A model generated the notes under the pieces. The model was not told the DNA's origin and made no database searches. It saw nothing but the letters and a program-made list of their open reading frames with translations. From positions 248,001 to 312,000 of the forward strand of contig CANARY010000002.1 in the NCBI GenBank assembly GCA_947364235.1: DNA of 64,000 bases, given 5' to 3'. Source of the stretch: an uncultured Candidatus Melainabacteria bacterium (GTDB lineage Bacteria > Cyanobacteriota > Vampirovibrionia > Gastranaerophilales > Gastranaerophilaceae). The position numbers and the translations under genes were made by a program. Below, piece after piece: positions 1 to 8,248 of the stretch (its first letter is position 1; every line of letters starts with the position of its first letter).

Positions 1-509
1 CTTTGCATAATCAGTCTATGCTTAAGATGCTAAGAAATCAGATACGAAATGCAATGACAGCATCTATCGGCGGTGACAGTGTGTTTAAAAATTTGCATGC
101 AATCGGAGTTTCGGTATCTTCTGCTAATGCGAATAATATTTCAACTTCTAACGAAAGTATTATTAATCTGAGTTTTGACAAAGACAGTTTCTTGAAAGCT
201 TATAGTGCTGATGCTGAAGCTGTGAGAGAATTGCTTATCGGTAAAGGGCTCAAAGGTGCAGCAGGAGCAACAGAAGGTGTATTTACCAAGGTTGAAAGTA
301 TTGTTGAAAACGCACTTTCTTCTGTTATTGGATATTTTTCAATAGCTGATGAAGCTTATGCAAGAGAGATTAAGAAAATTGATAATAAGATTGTTAAAGG
401 AACGGAAGCTATAGAAAAATATCGTGCAAGACTGAATAAAAAGTTTAATTCTATGGATATGTTAATTTCTAACATGCAGAATCAGTATAGTTCGTTTTTA
501 GGTGCTTGA
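1..509 (+). CDS. fliD: Flagellar hook-associated protein 2 (FliD), C-terminal part, cut by window edge
   Basis: The reading frame is open from the first complete codon (base 3), so the gene starts left of the window and only about 168 C-terminal residues are visible. They align along their whole length with the C-terminus of the giant FliD-like protein at 53188-60633: both have an HNQS..LK.LRNQIRN stretch at the start, an FDKD.F.KA motif, and end in a long charged helix followed by NMQ.QYSSFL. This is the FliD_C region, which in known FliD packs with the N-terminal helix to form the inner D0/D1 part of the filament cap at the flagellar tip. There is no sign of disruption; the truncation is due to the window. 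No obvious terminator follows in the 62 bases before the next gene. Confidence 0.88.
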   Translation, partial: LHNQSMLKMLRNQIRNAMTASIGGDSVFKNLHAIGVSVSSANANNISTSNESIINLSFDKDSFLKAYSADAEAVRELLIGKGLKGAAGATEGVFTKVESIVENALSSVIGYFSIADEAYAREIKKIDNKIVKGTEAIEKYRARLNKKFNSMDMLISNMQNQYSSFLGA

Positions 510-571
510 TAGAGCCATCTCTGTTCAAATGTTTTAATTTATGTTAAAATAAACTCAATGAGAGAGGGTTT

Positions 572-2167
572 ATGAATAAAATTCAGATTAAAGCGGAAAT
601 TCTTGCGACTTTGACTGCGCTGATGACTTCCAGCATGCCTCAAGCATCGCTAATCACTGATTTGAAAAAGGTTGAAGATAAAAAAACTGTTTTGGATGTT
701 TTAATACGCGAGCTTGTAAATGCAAATGAGCAAAAAGCTGTTATGATTTGCTGGCTTTTGATGGAGCTTATTGATAAAGAGACTTTAAATGATGAGCTTT
801 GGAATGTGATTAAAGCGCCTGAATATAATGACCATGTTAAGATGATTGCTTTTAATATGCTCAAAGACTTAGGCAATAAAATCGACTATGAGGTAATCAG
901 CGGGTATTTTGAGCAGTTTAATGAGCTCATAAACCGTGAAACTAAGCAGCTTTTAGAAACTGCAATTATGAATCCAGAAGCTCAAATTGATTTTATGGAT
1001 TTTTTAAACGCTCTTAATGACGAAGATAAAATTACGCTTATTAAATCTCTTGAAGAAGATTATGCATTTGATGCATTGGCAAATATTCTTATTCCTGTAT
1101 TTTTATATTATATTAATTCGGAAGTTGGAGGGGTTGCTTTAGAAATCCTCGGGCGTTCAAAATCTCAGCTTGCTTATCATGCTTTAGAGACTGCTAAATC
1201 TTTTGCTCCTGATTATTTGGAGACAAAAATTAATAAATCTCTCTCAGAGCTTAAGATGGCGGGTATCAGGGTTGATAATACAGAAGAGTTTTACAAGAAT
1301 ATTCTTTCTGAGACGAGACCGTATAAGGTTTATACTTCTTATCCTGACGGGCATGGGAATATGGCGATTATTTTTTCGAGAATCAGGCCGAATAGAACTT
1401 TGCAGTTTCTTGCAATTGTTACTAATCCGAGGTTTGGTATTTTAGATTCTTTTGGGTTTAATTCAATGACTCAGAATGATTTTTATAAAATAGTTGATAA
1501 GTTTTATAATTATCAGGAAAAATATGAAATTGCTCCTGGAGTTGCAAAATATCTTCTTGAACAGGCTGAAAACAATTCGCATTCTAACGGAGAGCAAATT
1601 CCTTATGAATACATCTGCTGGCAGAGTATTCTTCTGGATATTGAAGCTCAAAAACCTGAGCTTGACCTTGAAAAAAAAGAGCTTAGCCAGAAGGATATTG
1701 ATAAGCTTTGTATGAGCGAGTATGTTCAGAACTGGTTCTTTGATGAAATTACTTCTGATGCGTTTAAAGGGTTTATTGAAAAACTTTCTTTTGAGTTTAA
1801 AAATAATAACTTTAGCGTGGATTTAGATAAGTTTATTGCAGATAATTTTAATAGTGTTTATAACGCAAAAGAGCTTGCTTATAAGCTTATTACTTTTAAT
1901 ATTTCTGCTTATTTGAGAATGCAGAAAGGTGATGAAGAGCTCGCTCTGCTATTGTACTCGCTTGGAACGAATTACAGCTTTTTAACTAATATTTTGAGAA
2001 AAAGTATTTATGAATATTATGTCGGAAAACGCTATATTTTGAAAAACCAGCGCAAAGCTTCAACAATATTTGAAAAACGTACAGCTCCGAATACGGATGA
2101 TTTTAAGCTCTTGCAGCTTGATATGATAATTTCGAGTATTGAAGCAAGGTGGGTTGAAAATGCATAA
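572..2167 (+). CDS. Conserved-looking hypothetical protein, 531 aa, mainly helical
   Basis: I do not recognise the family. The 531-residue product has no signal peptide or membrane segment and is rich in Leu, Ile, Glu and Lys. The first half (about 1-230) looks like successive short helix pairs, reminiscent of HEAT-like repeats (for example around DHVKMIAFNMLKDLG and EVGGVALEILGRS). A middle part around residues 250-300 looks more beta-like. The start is supported by a GAGAGAGGG ribosome binding site about six bases before the ATG. The stop overlaps the start of ruvX by eight bases, so it is probably translated with ruvX and the genes downstream. The function is unknown; a scaffold role is only a guess from the repeat-like helices. 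Confidence 0.75.
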   Translation: MNKIQIKAEILATLTALMTSSMPQASLITDLKKVEDKKTVLDVLIRELVNANEQKAVMICWLLMELIDKETLNDELWNVIKAPEYNDHVKMIAFNMLKDLGNKIDYEVISGYFEQFNELINRETKQLLETAIMNPEAQIDFMDFLNALNDEDKITLIKSLEEDYAFDALANILIPVFLYYINSEVGGVALEILGRSKSQLAYHALETAKSFAPDYLETKINKSLSELKMAGIRVDNTEEFYKNILSETRPYKVYTSYPDGHGNMAIIFSRIRPNRTLQFLAIVTNPRFGILDSFGFNSMTQNDFYKIVDKFYNYQEKYEIAPGVAKYLLEQAENNSHSNGEQIPYEYICWQSILLDIEAQKPELDLEKKELSQKDIDKLCMSEYVQNWFFDEITSDAFKGFIEKLSFEFKNNNFSVDLDKFIADNFNSVYNAKELAYKLITFNISAYLRMQKGDEELALLLYSLGTNYSFLTNILRKSIYEYYVGKRYILKNQRKASTIFEKRTAPNTDDFKLLQLDMIISSIEARWVENA

Positions 2168-2558
2168 AGTAATGGCGCTTGATGTTGGAACAAAAAGAAT
2201 AGGAGTTGCTTTGAGTGATTATTTACAGGTAATTGCGACTCCGTGTGTTTGTATTTCGAGAGAGCCAGAAGCAAAAGCAATCGAAGAAATTACAAAAATT
2301 GCAAAAGAAAACCGGGTTGAGAAAATTGTAGTAGGTGTTCCGGTCAATATGGACGGGAGTTTGGGCTTTCAAGCACAAAATTGTATAGATTTTTCACAAA
2401 AACTCGTTGGTTTTGATATAATAATGGAAGATGAAAGATTAACTTCTGAAGAAGCAGAAGAAAGGCTTCGTGCAAGGAAGGTTGATTTCAGAAAAAATAA
2501 GGGACTTGTAGATATAGAAAGTGCCTGTATAATATTAGAACAGTATTTAGGGAAATGA
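2160..2558 (+). CDS. ruvX: Putative pre-16S rRNA nuclease / Holliday junction resolvase-like protein RuvX (YqgF)
   Basis: This is a 132-residue YqgF/RuvX protein with an RNase H-like fold. The family takes part in maturation of the 16S rRNA 5' end; its former name points to Holliday junction resolution. Visible marks are the N-terminal ALDVGTKRIGVALSD strand-loop with the first catalytic Asp, the VGVPVNMDGS motif, the EDERLTS motif with an acidic residue, and a final DxESA(C)xIL segment. I chose the ATG at 2160 (MHKVMALDVG) over an in-frame TTG at 2139, because AAGGTGGG lies just upstream of it. It overlaps the preceding gene by 8 bases and reaches just to the next gene. The ruvX-DUF1292 order is also common in Firmicutes. 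Confidence 0.93.
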   Translation: MHKVMALDVGTKRIGVALSDYLQVIATPCVCISREPEAKAIEEITKIAKENRVEKIVVGVPVNMDGSLGFQAQNCIDFSQKLVGFDIIMEDERLTSEEAEERLRARKVDFRKNKGLVDIESACIILEQYLGK

Positions 2559-2560
2559 TT

Positions 2561-2845
2561 ATGAGTGAAGAAAATCAAGAATTGGAACAACAGTTCGTAG
2601 AAATCTACGGCGAAGACGGAAAAATTGTTAAGTGCGAAATCTATGATGTAGTAGATTTTGAAGAAAAAACTTATGCACTTTTGCTTCCAGTTGGTGAAGA
2701 CGAAGAAGATGATGATGCAGAAGTTATTGTTATGGAATACATTGAAGAAGGCGAAGACGGTTACTTCCAAAACATTGAAGATGAAGCAGAATTCCAGAGA
2801 GTTTGTGCTTACATTGAATCATTAGAAGACGAAGAGGAAGAATAA
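2561..2845 (+). CDS. DUF1292 family acidic protein
   Basis: This is a 94-residue, strongly acidic protein (runs of Glu/Asp, ending in EDEEEE) that matches the DUF1292 (YrzB-like) family in size and pattern: a short beta-rich core in which phrases such as VDFEEKTYALLLPV and AEVIVMEYIEEGEDG are recognisable. The function of the family is not known. I favour the ATG at 2561 because the AGGGA at 2549 is at good distance from it; the ATG at 2555, which overlaps the ruvX stop, is the alternative. In other phyla the gene also sits directly after ruvX, supporting a linked role in translation or RNA metabolism by association only. Confidence 0.85.
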   Translation: MSEENQELEQQFVEIYGEDGKIVKCEIYDVVDFEEKTYALLLPVGEDEEDDDAEVIVMEYIEEGEDGYFQNIEDEAEFQRVCAYIESLEDEEEE

Positions 2846-2847
2846 TT

Positions 2848-4194
2848 TTGTTTGAACGATTTACCGAAAAAGCTGTTAATGTAGTTTCAGAAGCTCAGAA
2901 CCTTGCAAAAACATCTGGGTCAGCAGAAGTTCTTCCTGAACATCTTTTGCTTGCTCTTGTTAAAGAAGCCAAAGGTGTTTCTCTGAAGATTTTTAGAATG
3001 TACAATGTTTCTTATGAGGCAATGGCCCAAGAAGCAGAGGAGTATATAAAAACTTCTTCAAAAGTTTCTGAAAATATTCCATTCAGCAACACATTCAAGG
3101 ATATTTTGAAACATACATTAGATTTAGCCGCAAAATCCGGTAATTCAAACATATTATTTGAACATATTTTTCTCACGGTGATTTCGGATAAAAGTCCGAA
3201 TATTCAAGCGCTTTTAGATAAGTTTGGGTTTGATATTTATGCTGCAAAAGATTTGCTAACAAAACTTTCACAAAGAAAAATAAAAAGACTTGAACATCCT
3301 GAAGCTGAAGAAGATGATGAAAAACATAGTTTTGAATCTGTTTATGAAGGCGAAGCTTTGTCTGATGTGTTTGACAGGGCAGTTTCGAAGCTTTCTGCTA
3401 AAGGATATGAAATTCTTGGAACAGAGCAGATTATGGCTTCTATTTTAGAAAGCGGCGACACTGAACTTGTTAATACTATTAAAAAATTTGGACTTGATTC
3501 TGAAACATTTGAGCAAAAGCTTGCTGAGCAGAGTTCAAGGCAGGCTGAATATGAAGATAAGAAAATTATTTTCACTCCAAACGCGTTTCTTATGATGAAT
3601 TCAGCTTTGCAGACTGCTAAGGAGCTCGGCTCTTCTGTAATTACTCCGGAGCATATTGTACTTAGCGTGTTAAAAACAAAACGAGGATTGGCTTATGATA
3701 TTATCAAATCTCTTGGTATCAACGATGAAAAGATGTCTGAAGATATTTTGAAGCCTATTGAGAAACAAATGCCTGAAACTTTGACAATTATGAAGCTTGC
3801 AAAGGAAGAAGCAAGGAGAATAGGCAGAAATATTGTCGGCACAGAAATGTTTCTTCTTGGAATAATTGCAGAAGGTACAAGTATTGCGTTTGAAGTTTTA
3901 AATGATTTAGAAATTACGATGAAAGATGCCAGACTTGTTGTAGAAAACCTTGTCGGATATGGTAATGAGTATTTTGATAAAGAGATTACGTTTACAAAAC
4001 GAGCAAAAAGAGTTCTTGAAAAAGCATGGCTGTCTGCTAAAAAATATAATAAGCAAAAAATTGAAGCAGTAGATTTGCTCCTTGCTTTAGTTGAAGAGCA
4101 GGATTCTCTTGCAATGAAAGCATTGGATCAGCTGGGTGTAGATGCTGTCGAAATTAAGCATGGTATTCAGACTGTCAGCAGAAAAAACAGGTAA
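2848..4194 (+). CDS. Clp N-terminal-repeat protein without an AAA+ ATPase
   Basis: The product (448 aa, TTG start preceded by GAAGAGGAAG) consists almost wholly of Clp-N repeats like those at the N-terminus of ClpC/ClpA, where they bind substrates and adaptors. I count six repeats, hence three double Clp-N domains: roughly residues 1-67, 77-137, 170-225, 240-304, 309-373 and 379-440. The fifth is the most canonical (RRIGRNIVGTEMFLLGIIAEG), and the opening MFERFTEKA is that of ClpC. There is no Walker A or B motif and no room for an ATPase domain. It may act as a substrate-binding adaptor or decoy for a Clp machine; clpP-clpX lie 3.4 kb downstream. Its N-terminal residues follow the DUF1292 gene by two bases. 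Confidence 0.85.
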   Translation: MFERFTEKAVNVVSEAQNLAKTSGSAEVLPEHLLLALVKEAKGVSLKIFRMYNVSYEAMAQEAEEYIKTSSKVSENIPFSNTFKDILKHTLDLAAKSGNSNILFEHIFLTVISDKSPNIQALLDKFGFDIYAAKDLLTKLSQRKIKRLEHPEAEEDDEKHSFESVYEGEALSDVFDRAVSKLSAKGYEILGTEQIMASILESGDTELVNTIKKFGLDSETFEQKLAEQSSRQAEYEDKKIIFTPNAFLMMNSALQTAKELGSSVITPEHIVLSVLKTKRGLAYDIIKSLGINDEKMSEDILKPIEKQMPETLTIMKLAKEEARRIGRNIVGTEMFLLGIIAEGTSIAFEVLNDLEITMKDARLVVENLVGYGNEYFDKEITFTKRAKRVLEKAWLSAKKYNKQKIEAVDLLLALVEEQDSLAMKALDQLGVDAVEIKHGIQTVSRKNR

Positions 4195-4199
4195 TCAGT

Positions 4200-5558
4200 A
4201 TGCCGGATATCGTTGATAGGGTTAGTGATTTTTTAAAAAAATATAATTTACAGGATAAAATAATCGTTGCGGGTTTTTCTGGAGGTTATGATTCAATGTG
4301 CCTTCTTGATATTCTGGCAGAATTAAAAAAATCACCGGAATTTGCAGAGATGACTATTATTGCAGCTCATTTTAACCACAACTGGCGCGGAGAAGAATCT
4401 TTAAAAGAACAAGAAGTCTGCAGGATTTTTGCTAATGCTGCAGGAGTCGAGTTTTATACGCAGACAGCTTCCGGCGATATTAAAAAAACAGAAAATGACG
4501 CGAGAGAAGCAAGGTATAAATTTTTTGAAAATACTTATGAAGAGTATGATGCAGATGCGATACTTACTGCACATAATTTTGATGATAATGCTGAGACTCT
4601 TTTATATAGAATTGTTAAAGGCACTGGAATTGTAGGTTTAAAAGGAATAGCAGAAAAACGCGGTTATTTTTACAGGCCTCTTCTTTCTGTTAAGCGTTCT
4701 GAAATTTTAGAATACTGTAACGAAAAAAATCTTTCGCCCAATAATGATTCATCAAATTCAGATACTGTATATAAAAGAAATTACCTTCGTTTGAATGTAA
4801 TACCTTCTCTAGAGAAAATTAACCCAAATGTTAAAGAATCGCTCAATACACTTTCTGCTGTAGCACGTTATGATGATGAAATTATTGAAGAATACTTAAA
4901 GCCTATAAAAGAAAAGGCATTTGGAGCAGGTACAATTGATGCTTCTATTTATAAAGGATGTTCAAAAGCTGTTAAAATGAGGCTTTTGCACGAGTTTATC
5001 CAATTGCTGCATCTGGATTATGATTATAAGAAAATTCAGGAGCTTTATGAGTTTGTAGAGAATAATATTACTCATAGAAATGGCAGTACAAAATCTCTGG
5101 CTGCTGCTAAATGGCTTTATGCAGATGAAAAAATTATTGAAGTTATCCCACGTACTGCAAATGAAGCAGACAGTACGATAGAACCTGTTATGCTGGATGG
5201 AGAGGGTGAATTTAAGTTTGGCGGAAAAAAACTTGTTATTAGAAAATATTCAAACAGCGGTTTGTTTGTGTTTCCTGCTTCTACTTCAAATTTTGTTTAT
5301 GCAGATTTAACTAATGTGAATTTTCCGCTCGTATTGCGTACCCGCAATGACGGAGATGTGATTAGTCCTTTCGGGATGAATGGTACTATGAAGCTTAAAA
5401 AATACATGAACTCTAAAGGAATTCCGCGCCATGAAAGGGATAAGCAAATTCTATTATGCTCTGGGGAAGAAGTTTTGTGGGTGCTGGGTTCAGGTATCAG
5501 CAGTAAAATTAAGGTAGGCATGAACAGCAAGCCGACTCATGTCATAGAGGTAATATAG
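4200..5558 (+). CDS. tilS: tRNA(Ile)-lysidine synthase
   Basis: TilS joins lysine to C34 of the tRNA-Ile that carries a CAU anticodon, using ATP, so that it reads AUA. The N-terminal PP-loop is plain at residues 27-32 (SGGYDS), followed by the AAHFNHNWRGEES segment, the TAHNFDDNAETLLYRI motif and RPLLSVKRSEI. A C-terminal TilS domain ends in LWVLGSGISSKIKV. At 452 residues it is of the long type with substrate-binding and C-terminal domains. The ATG lies five bases after the previous stop, and the stop directly abuts the hpt start. The tilS-hpt pairing is widespread in bacteria. Confidence 0.95.
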   Translation: MPDIVDRVSDFLKKYNLQDKIIVAGFSGGYDSMCLLDILAELKKSPEFAEMTIIAAHFNHNWRGEESLKEQEVCRIFANAAGVEFYTQTASGDIKKTENDAREARYKFFENTYEEYDADAILTAHNFDDNAETLLYRIVKGTGIVGLKGIAEKRGYFYRPLLSVKRSEILEYCNEKNLSPNNDSSNSDTVYKRNYLRLNVIPSLEKINPNVKESLNTLSAVARYDDEIIEEYLKPIKEKAFGAGTIDASIYKGCSKAVKMRLLHEFIQLLHLDYDYKKIQELYEFVENNITHRNGSTKSLAAAKWLYADEKIIEVIPRTANEADSTIEPVMLDGEGEFKFGGKKLVIRKYSNSGLFVFPASTSNFVYADLTNVNFPLVLRTRNDGDVISPFGMNGTMKLKKYMNSKGIPRHERDKQILLCSGEEVLWVLGSGISSKIKVGMNSKPTHVIEVI

Positions 5559-6083
5559 ATGATAAAAGAGAGTGATTTGAAAATACTTTTTTCAGAAAAT
5601 GAGATTCAGGAATCAATTGCAAAGCTTGGTGAAAAAATTAATGCAGATTACGGTGAAGAAGATTTACATTTGATATGCGTCTTAAAAGGAGCTGTAATGT
5701 TTATGACAGATTTATCTAAACATTTAAAGATGCCTGTAAACATGGAATTTATAAGACTTTCAAGCTATGGTTCAGGATTTGCTTCTTCAGGAAAAGTTCG
5801 TGCTGTTGATATTTCTTTGCCTGATTTGAATGGCAAAAATGTTTTGATTGTTGAAGATATTATTGATACAGGACATACAGCGAAGTTTCTGGTTGATTTT
5901 ATTAACCACAATTTTAAGGCTAAGAGCTTGAAATTCTGTTCGCTTCTCGATAAGAAGATAAAACGTGAGGTTGAAATTGACGCTGATTATCACTGCCTTG
6001 ATGTGGATGATAAATTTTTAGTAGGATATGGACTTGATTATGACGGGTTTTACAGAAATCTGCCGTATATAGGGTATATTTAG
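5559..6083 (+). CDS. hpt: Hypoxanthine phosphoribosyltransferase
   Basis: The 174-residue enzyme belongs to the type I phosphoribosyltransferases and makes IMP or GMP from hypoxanthine or guanine and PRPP in purine salvage. The PRPP-binding loop is seen at about residues 97-107 (IVEDIIDTGHT, two acidic residues then DTGxT), and the VLKGAVMFMTDL segment near residue 41 and the SSYG flexible loop near 68 also match the family. The length is typical. The ATG follows the tilS stop codon with no gap, so the two genes are translated together. Confidence 0.95.
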   Translation: MIKESDLKILFSENEIQESIAKLGEKINADYGEEDLHLICVLKGAVMFMTDLSKHLKMPVNMEFIRLSSYGSGFASSGKVRAVDISLPDLNGKNVLIVEDIIDTGHTAKFLVDFINHNFKAKSLKFCSLLDKKIKREVEIDADYHCLDVDDKFLVGYGLDYDGFYRNLPYIGYI

Positions 6084-6093
6084 GAGTATAAAA

Positions 6094-7293
6094 ATGCATA
6101 ATACAAGAAAAATTACGGATGATTTAATTTATATAGGCTGTTCAGACAGAAAGCTTGCACTTTTTGAAAGCGCATATCCTGTGCCTGAAGGAATGTCATA
6201 TAATTCTTATCTTTTAAAAGATGACAAGACTGTGCTTTTTGACACTGTTGACAAACATTGTGCAAGACAATTTTATGAAAATCTTGAATATGCTCTTGGC
6301 GGCAGAACTCTTGATTATGTTGTTATTCAGCACATGGAGCCTGACCATTGCGCTTTAATGCATGATATTATAAAAGCTTATCCGGATGCAAAAATTGTCT
6401 GCACTCCAAAAACAGTAGAGATGGTTAAACAGTTTTTTAATGTTGAAATATCACCTGTTATTGTAAAAGAAGGTGATAAACTTAATACGGGAAGACATGA
6501 GCTTCAATTCTTTATGGCTCCAATGGTTCATTGGCCTGAAGTTATGGTTACTTATGACATTACGGATAAAATTCTTTTTTCAGCTGATGCTTTTGGTTCT
6601 TTTGGGGCGATAAATGGAAATCTTTTTGACACTGAGACTAAATGTAAATGCACTTATTTTGGTGAAGCAAGAAGGTATTACGCTAATATTGTTGGAAAAT
6701 ACGGATTACAGGTACAAATGCTTCTTAAGAAAGCAGCAGGACTTGATATTCAGATGATTTGCCCGCTTCATGGATTGGTAATAAAAAACAATATTGATAA
6801 GTTTATCGAAAAATATAATCAATGGTCATCTTATATTCCTGAAGACAATGCGGTAATGATTGCTTATTCGTCTGTTTATGGGGGTACGGAGAATGCTGTG
6901 AATATTCTTGCTTCGAAACTTGCAGAAGCCGGGGTTAAAAATATTAAGATGTTTGATACTTCAATGACTCATCCGTCTTATGTTCTCTCAGAAGCGTTTA
7001 GATGTTCTCATATTGTTCTGGCTTCAACAACTTATAATATGGAAGTTTTTGAATCAATGGATGTATTTTTAAGAATACTTGCGTCTCATAATTTGCAGAA
7101 CAGAAAGTTTGTTATTATTCAAAACGGTTCTTGGGCTCCGGCATGCGGAAATAAAATGAGGGAAGTTGCAGAAAAGCTGAAGGGTTCGATAATTTTAGAT
7201 GATTCACTTGTTATTAAATCGACTTTGAAAGAAGAGCAGATTGAACAAGTAGATAATGTTGTAAATACAATAGTAAAATCTTTAGAAATGTAG
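6094..7293 (+). CDS. Flavodiiron protein (FprA-type, oxygen/NO reductase)
   Basis: This is a class A flavodiiron protein of 399 residues: an N-terminal metallo-beta-lactamase-like domain with a diiron site, then a flavodoxin domain with FMN. The iron-ligand motif HMEPDH is at residues 80-85, with later ligands in MVHWPE, SADAFG and CPLHG. The flavodoxin starts near residue 255 (IAYSSVYGGTENA, the FMN phosphate loop). Such enzymes reduce O2 to water or NO to N2O in anaerobes and take electrons from rubredoxin. A rubredoxin gene follows 27 bases downstream on the same strand, so the pair is probably an oxygen-defence unit. No fused rubredoxin or flavin reductase domain is present. Confidence 0.94.
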   Translation: MHNTRKITDDLIYIGCSDRKLALFESAYPVPEGMSYNSYLLKDDKTVLFDTVDKHCARQFYENLEYALGGRTLDYVVIQHMEPDHCALMHDIIKAYPDAKIVCTPKTVEMVKQFFNVEISPVIVKEGDKLNTGRHELQFFMAPMVHWPEVMVTYDITDKILFSADAFGSFGAINGNLFDTETKCKCTYFGEARRYYANIVGKYGLQVQMLLKKAAGLDIQMICPLHGLVIKNNIDKFIEKYNQWSSYIPEDNAVMIAYSSVYGGTENAVNILASKLAEAGVKNIKMFDTSMTHPSYVLSEAFRCSHIVLASTTYNMEVFESMDVFLRILASHNLQNRKFVIIQNGSWAPACGNKMREVAEKLKGSIILDDSLVIKSTLKEEQIEQVDNVVNTIVKSLEM

Positions 7294-7320
7294 TTTAATA
7301 AGCATAAAAGGAGGATAATT

Positions 7321-7482
7321 ATGCAAAAATATGTATGCACAGTATGTCATTATGTTTATGATCCGGCAGCAGGCGATGAAGCAAACGGAGTTGGAGCAGG
7401 AACATCTTTTGAAGAGCTTCCAGCTGATTGGACTTGCCCGTTATGTGCGGTTGGAAAAGAATTATTTGAAGCAGAAGAATAA
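7321..7482 (+). CDS. Rubredoxin
   Basis: This is a 53-residue protein with the two CxxC knuckles of rubredoxin: C6-T-V-C9 (followed by HYVYDP) and C39-P-L-C42. Between them is the usual [10 protein letters not shown]...F..LP.DW pattern. The four cysteines bind a single iron. An excellent AAGGAGG ribosome binding site precedes the ATG. It directly follows the flavodiiron protein gene and most likely hands electrons to it. A Rho-independent terminator follows at once. The gene is short and easily missed by length cut-offs. Confidence 0.96.
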   Translation: MQKYVCTVCHYVYDPAAGDEANGVGAGTSFEELPADWTCPLCAVGKELFEAEE

Positions 7483-7490
7483 AATTATCA

Positions 7491-7515
7491 AAAGCTCCCG
7501 AAAGGGAGTTTTTTG
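7491..7515 (+). terminator. Rho-independent terminator after rubredoxin
   Basis: The stem CTCCC-GAAA-GGGAG at 7495-7508 is capped by a GNRA-like tetraloop and followed by six T residues. It closes the flavodiiron/rubredoxin transcription unit. Confidence 0.85.
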
Positions 7516-7567
7516 TGATATAATGTTTTCAACCCAATAATATATTTAATATCATACAAAACGATTA

Positions 7568-7596
7568 TTTCTTAAATCGAAAGTGTAATGTATAAT
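7568..7596 (+). promoter_or_regulatory. Possible clpP promoter
   Basis: A perfect TATAAT lies at 7591-7596, about 43 bases before the clpP ATG and downstream of the preceding terminator. The -35 hexamer at 7568-7573 (TTTCTT, spacing 17) is weak. The placement between a terminator and a new gene makes a promoter here likely. Confidence 0.45.
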
Positions 7597-7638
7597 GTTA
7601 TTGTCTTTTATTAATAAATAAGAAAGGAAATTTTAAAG

Positions 7639-8226
7639 ATGAGTTTTGTACCTGTAGTAATTGAACAATCAAGCAGAGGAGAACGTTCTTTTGATATTTT
7701 CTCAAGATTGTTGAGAGAAAGAATTATTTTCTTAGGAACTCCTGTTGACGATATGGTTGCAAATTTAATAGTTGCGCAGCTTTTGCTTTTAGACAGCGAA
7801 AACCCTGAAAAGGATATTATGTTATATATCAACTCTCCAGGCGGTAGTGTAACAGCGGGGCTTGCAATTTATGACACTATGCAGCATATTAGAGCTGATG
7901 TTCAAACAATTTGCTTAGGTCAAGCTGCATCAATGGGCGCATTTCTTCTTTGCTCAGGAGCGAAAGGAAAGAGAATGGCGCTTCCTCATTCAAGAGTATT
8001 GATTCACCAGCCTTTAGGCGGAGCTCAAGGTCAAGCTACTGATATCGAAATCCAAGCTCAAGAAATATTGAGAATTAAAAAGACTTTGAATGAAATCATG
8101 GCTTCTAATACAGGTCAATCAATTAAAAAGATTGAAAAAGATACAGACCGTGATTATATTATGACTCCTCAAGAAGCTCTTGAATACGGTATGATTGATA
8201 AAGTGATTACAAAAGAGGGAATTTAA
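7639..8226 (+). CDS. clpP: ATP-dependent Clp protease proteolytic subunit
   Basis: ClpP is a serine peptidase that forms a double heptameric ring and degrades proteins threaded in by ClpX or ClpC. The 195-residue product shows the full catalytic triad: Ser98 in GQAASMGA, His123 in VLIHQP and Asp172 in TDRDYIM, the usual ClpP numbering. The YINSPGGSV oxyanion region is at about residues 63-71. The N-terminus starts [10 protein letters not shown] with the usual short propeptide-like segment. The start has an AGAAAGGAAA upstream. clpX follows after 22 bases, giving the common clpP-clpX operon. Confidence 0.97.
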   Translation: MSFVPVVIEQSSRGERSFDIFSRLLRERIIFLGTPVDDMVANLIVAQLLLLDSENPEKDIMLYINSPGGSVTAGLAIYDTMQHIRADVQTICLGQAASMGAFLLCSGAKGKRMALPHSRVLIHQPLGGAQGQATDIEIQAQEILRIKKTLNEIMASNTGQSIKKIEKDTDRDYIMTPQEALEYGMIDKVITKEGI

Positions 8227-8248
8227 GCCCTTTATAATAGGAGAAATT

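Noticed and set aside
1-509. The FliD fragment at the left edge as a pseudogene
   Set aside because: The frame is open to the window edge and the C-terminus is intact, so the truncation comes from the window boundary.
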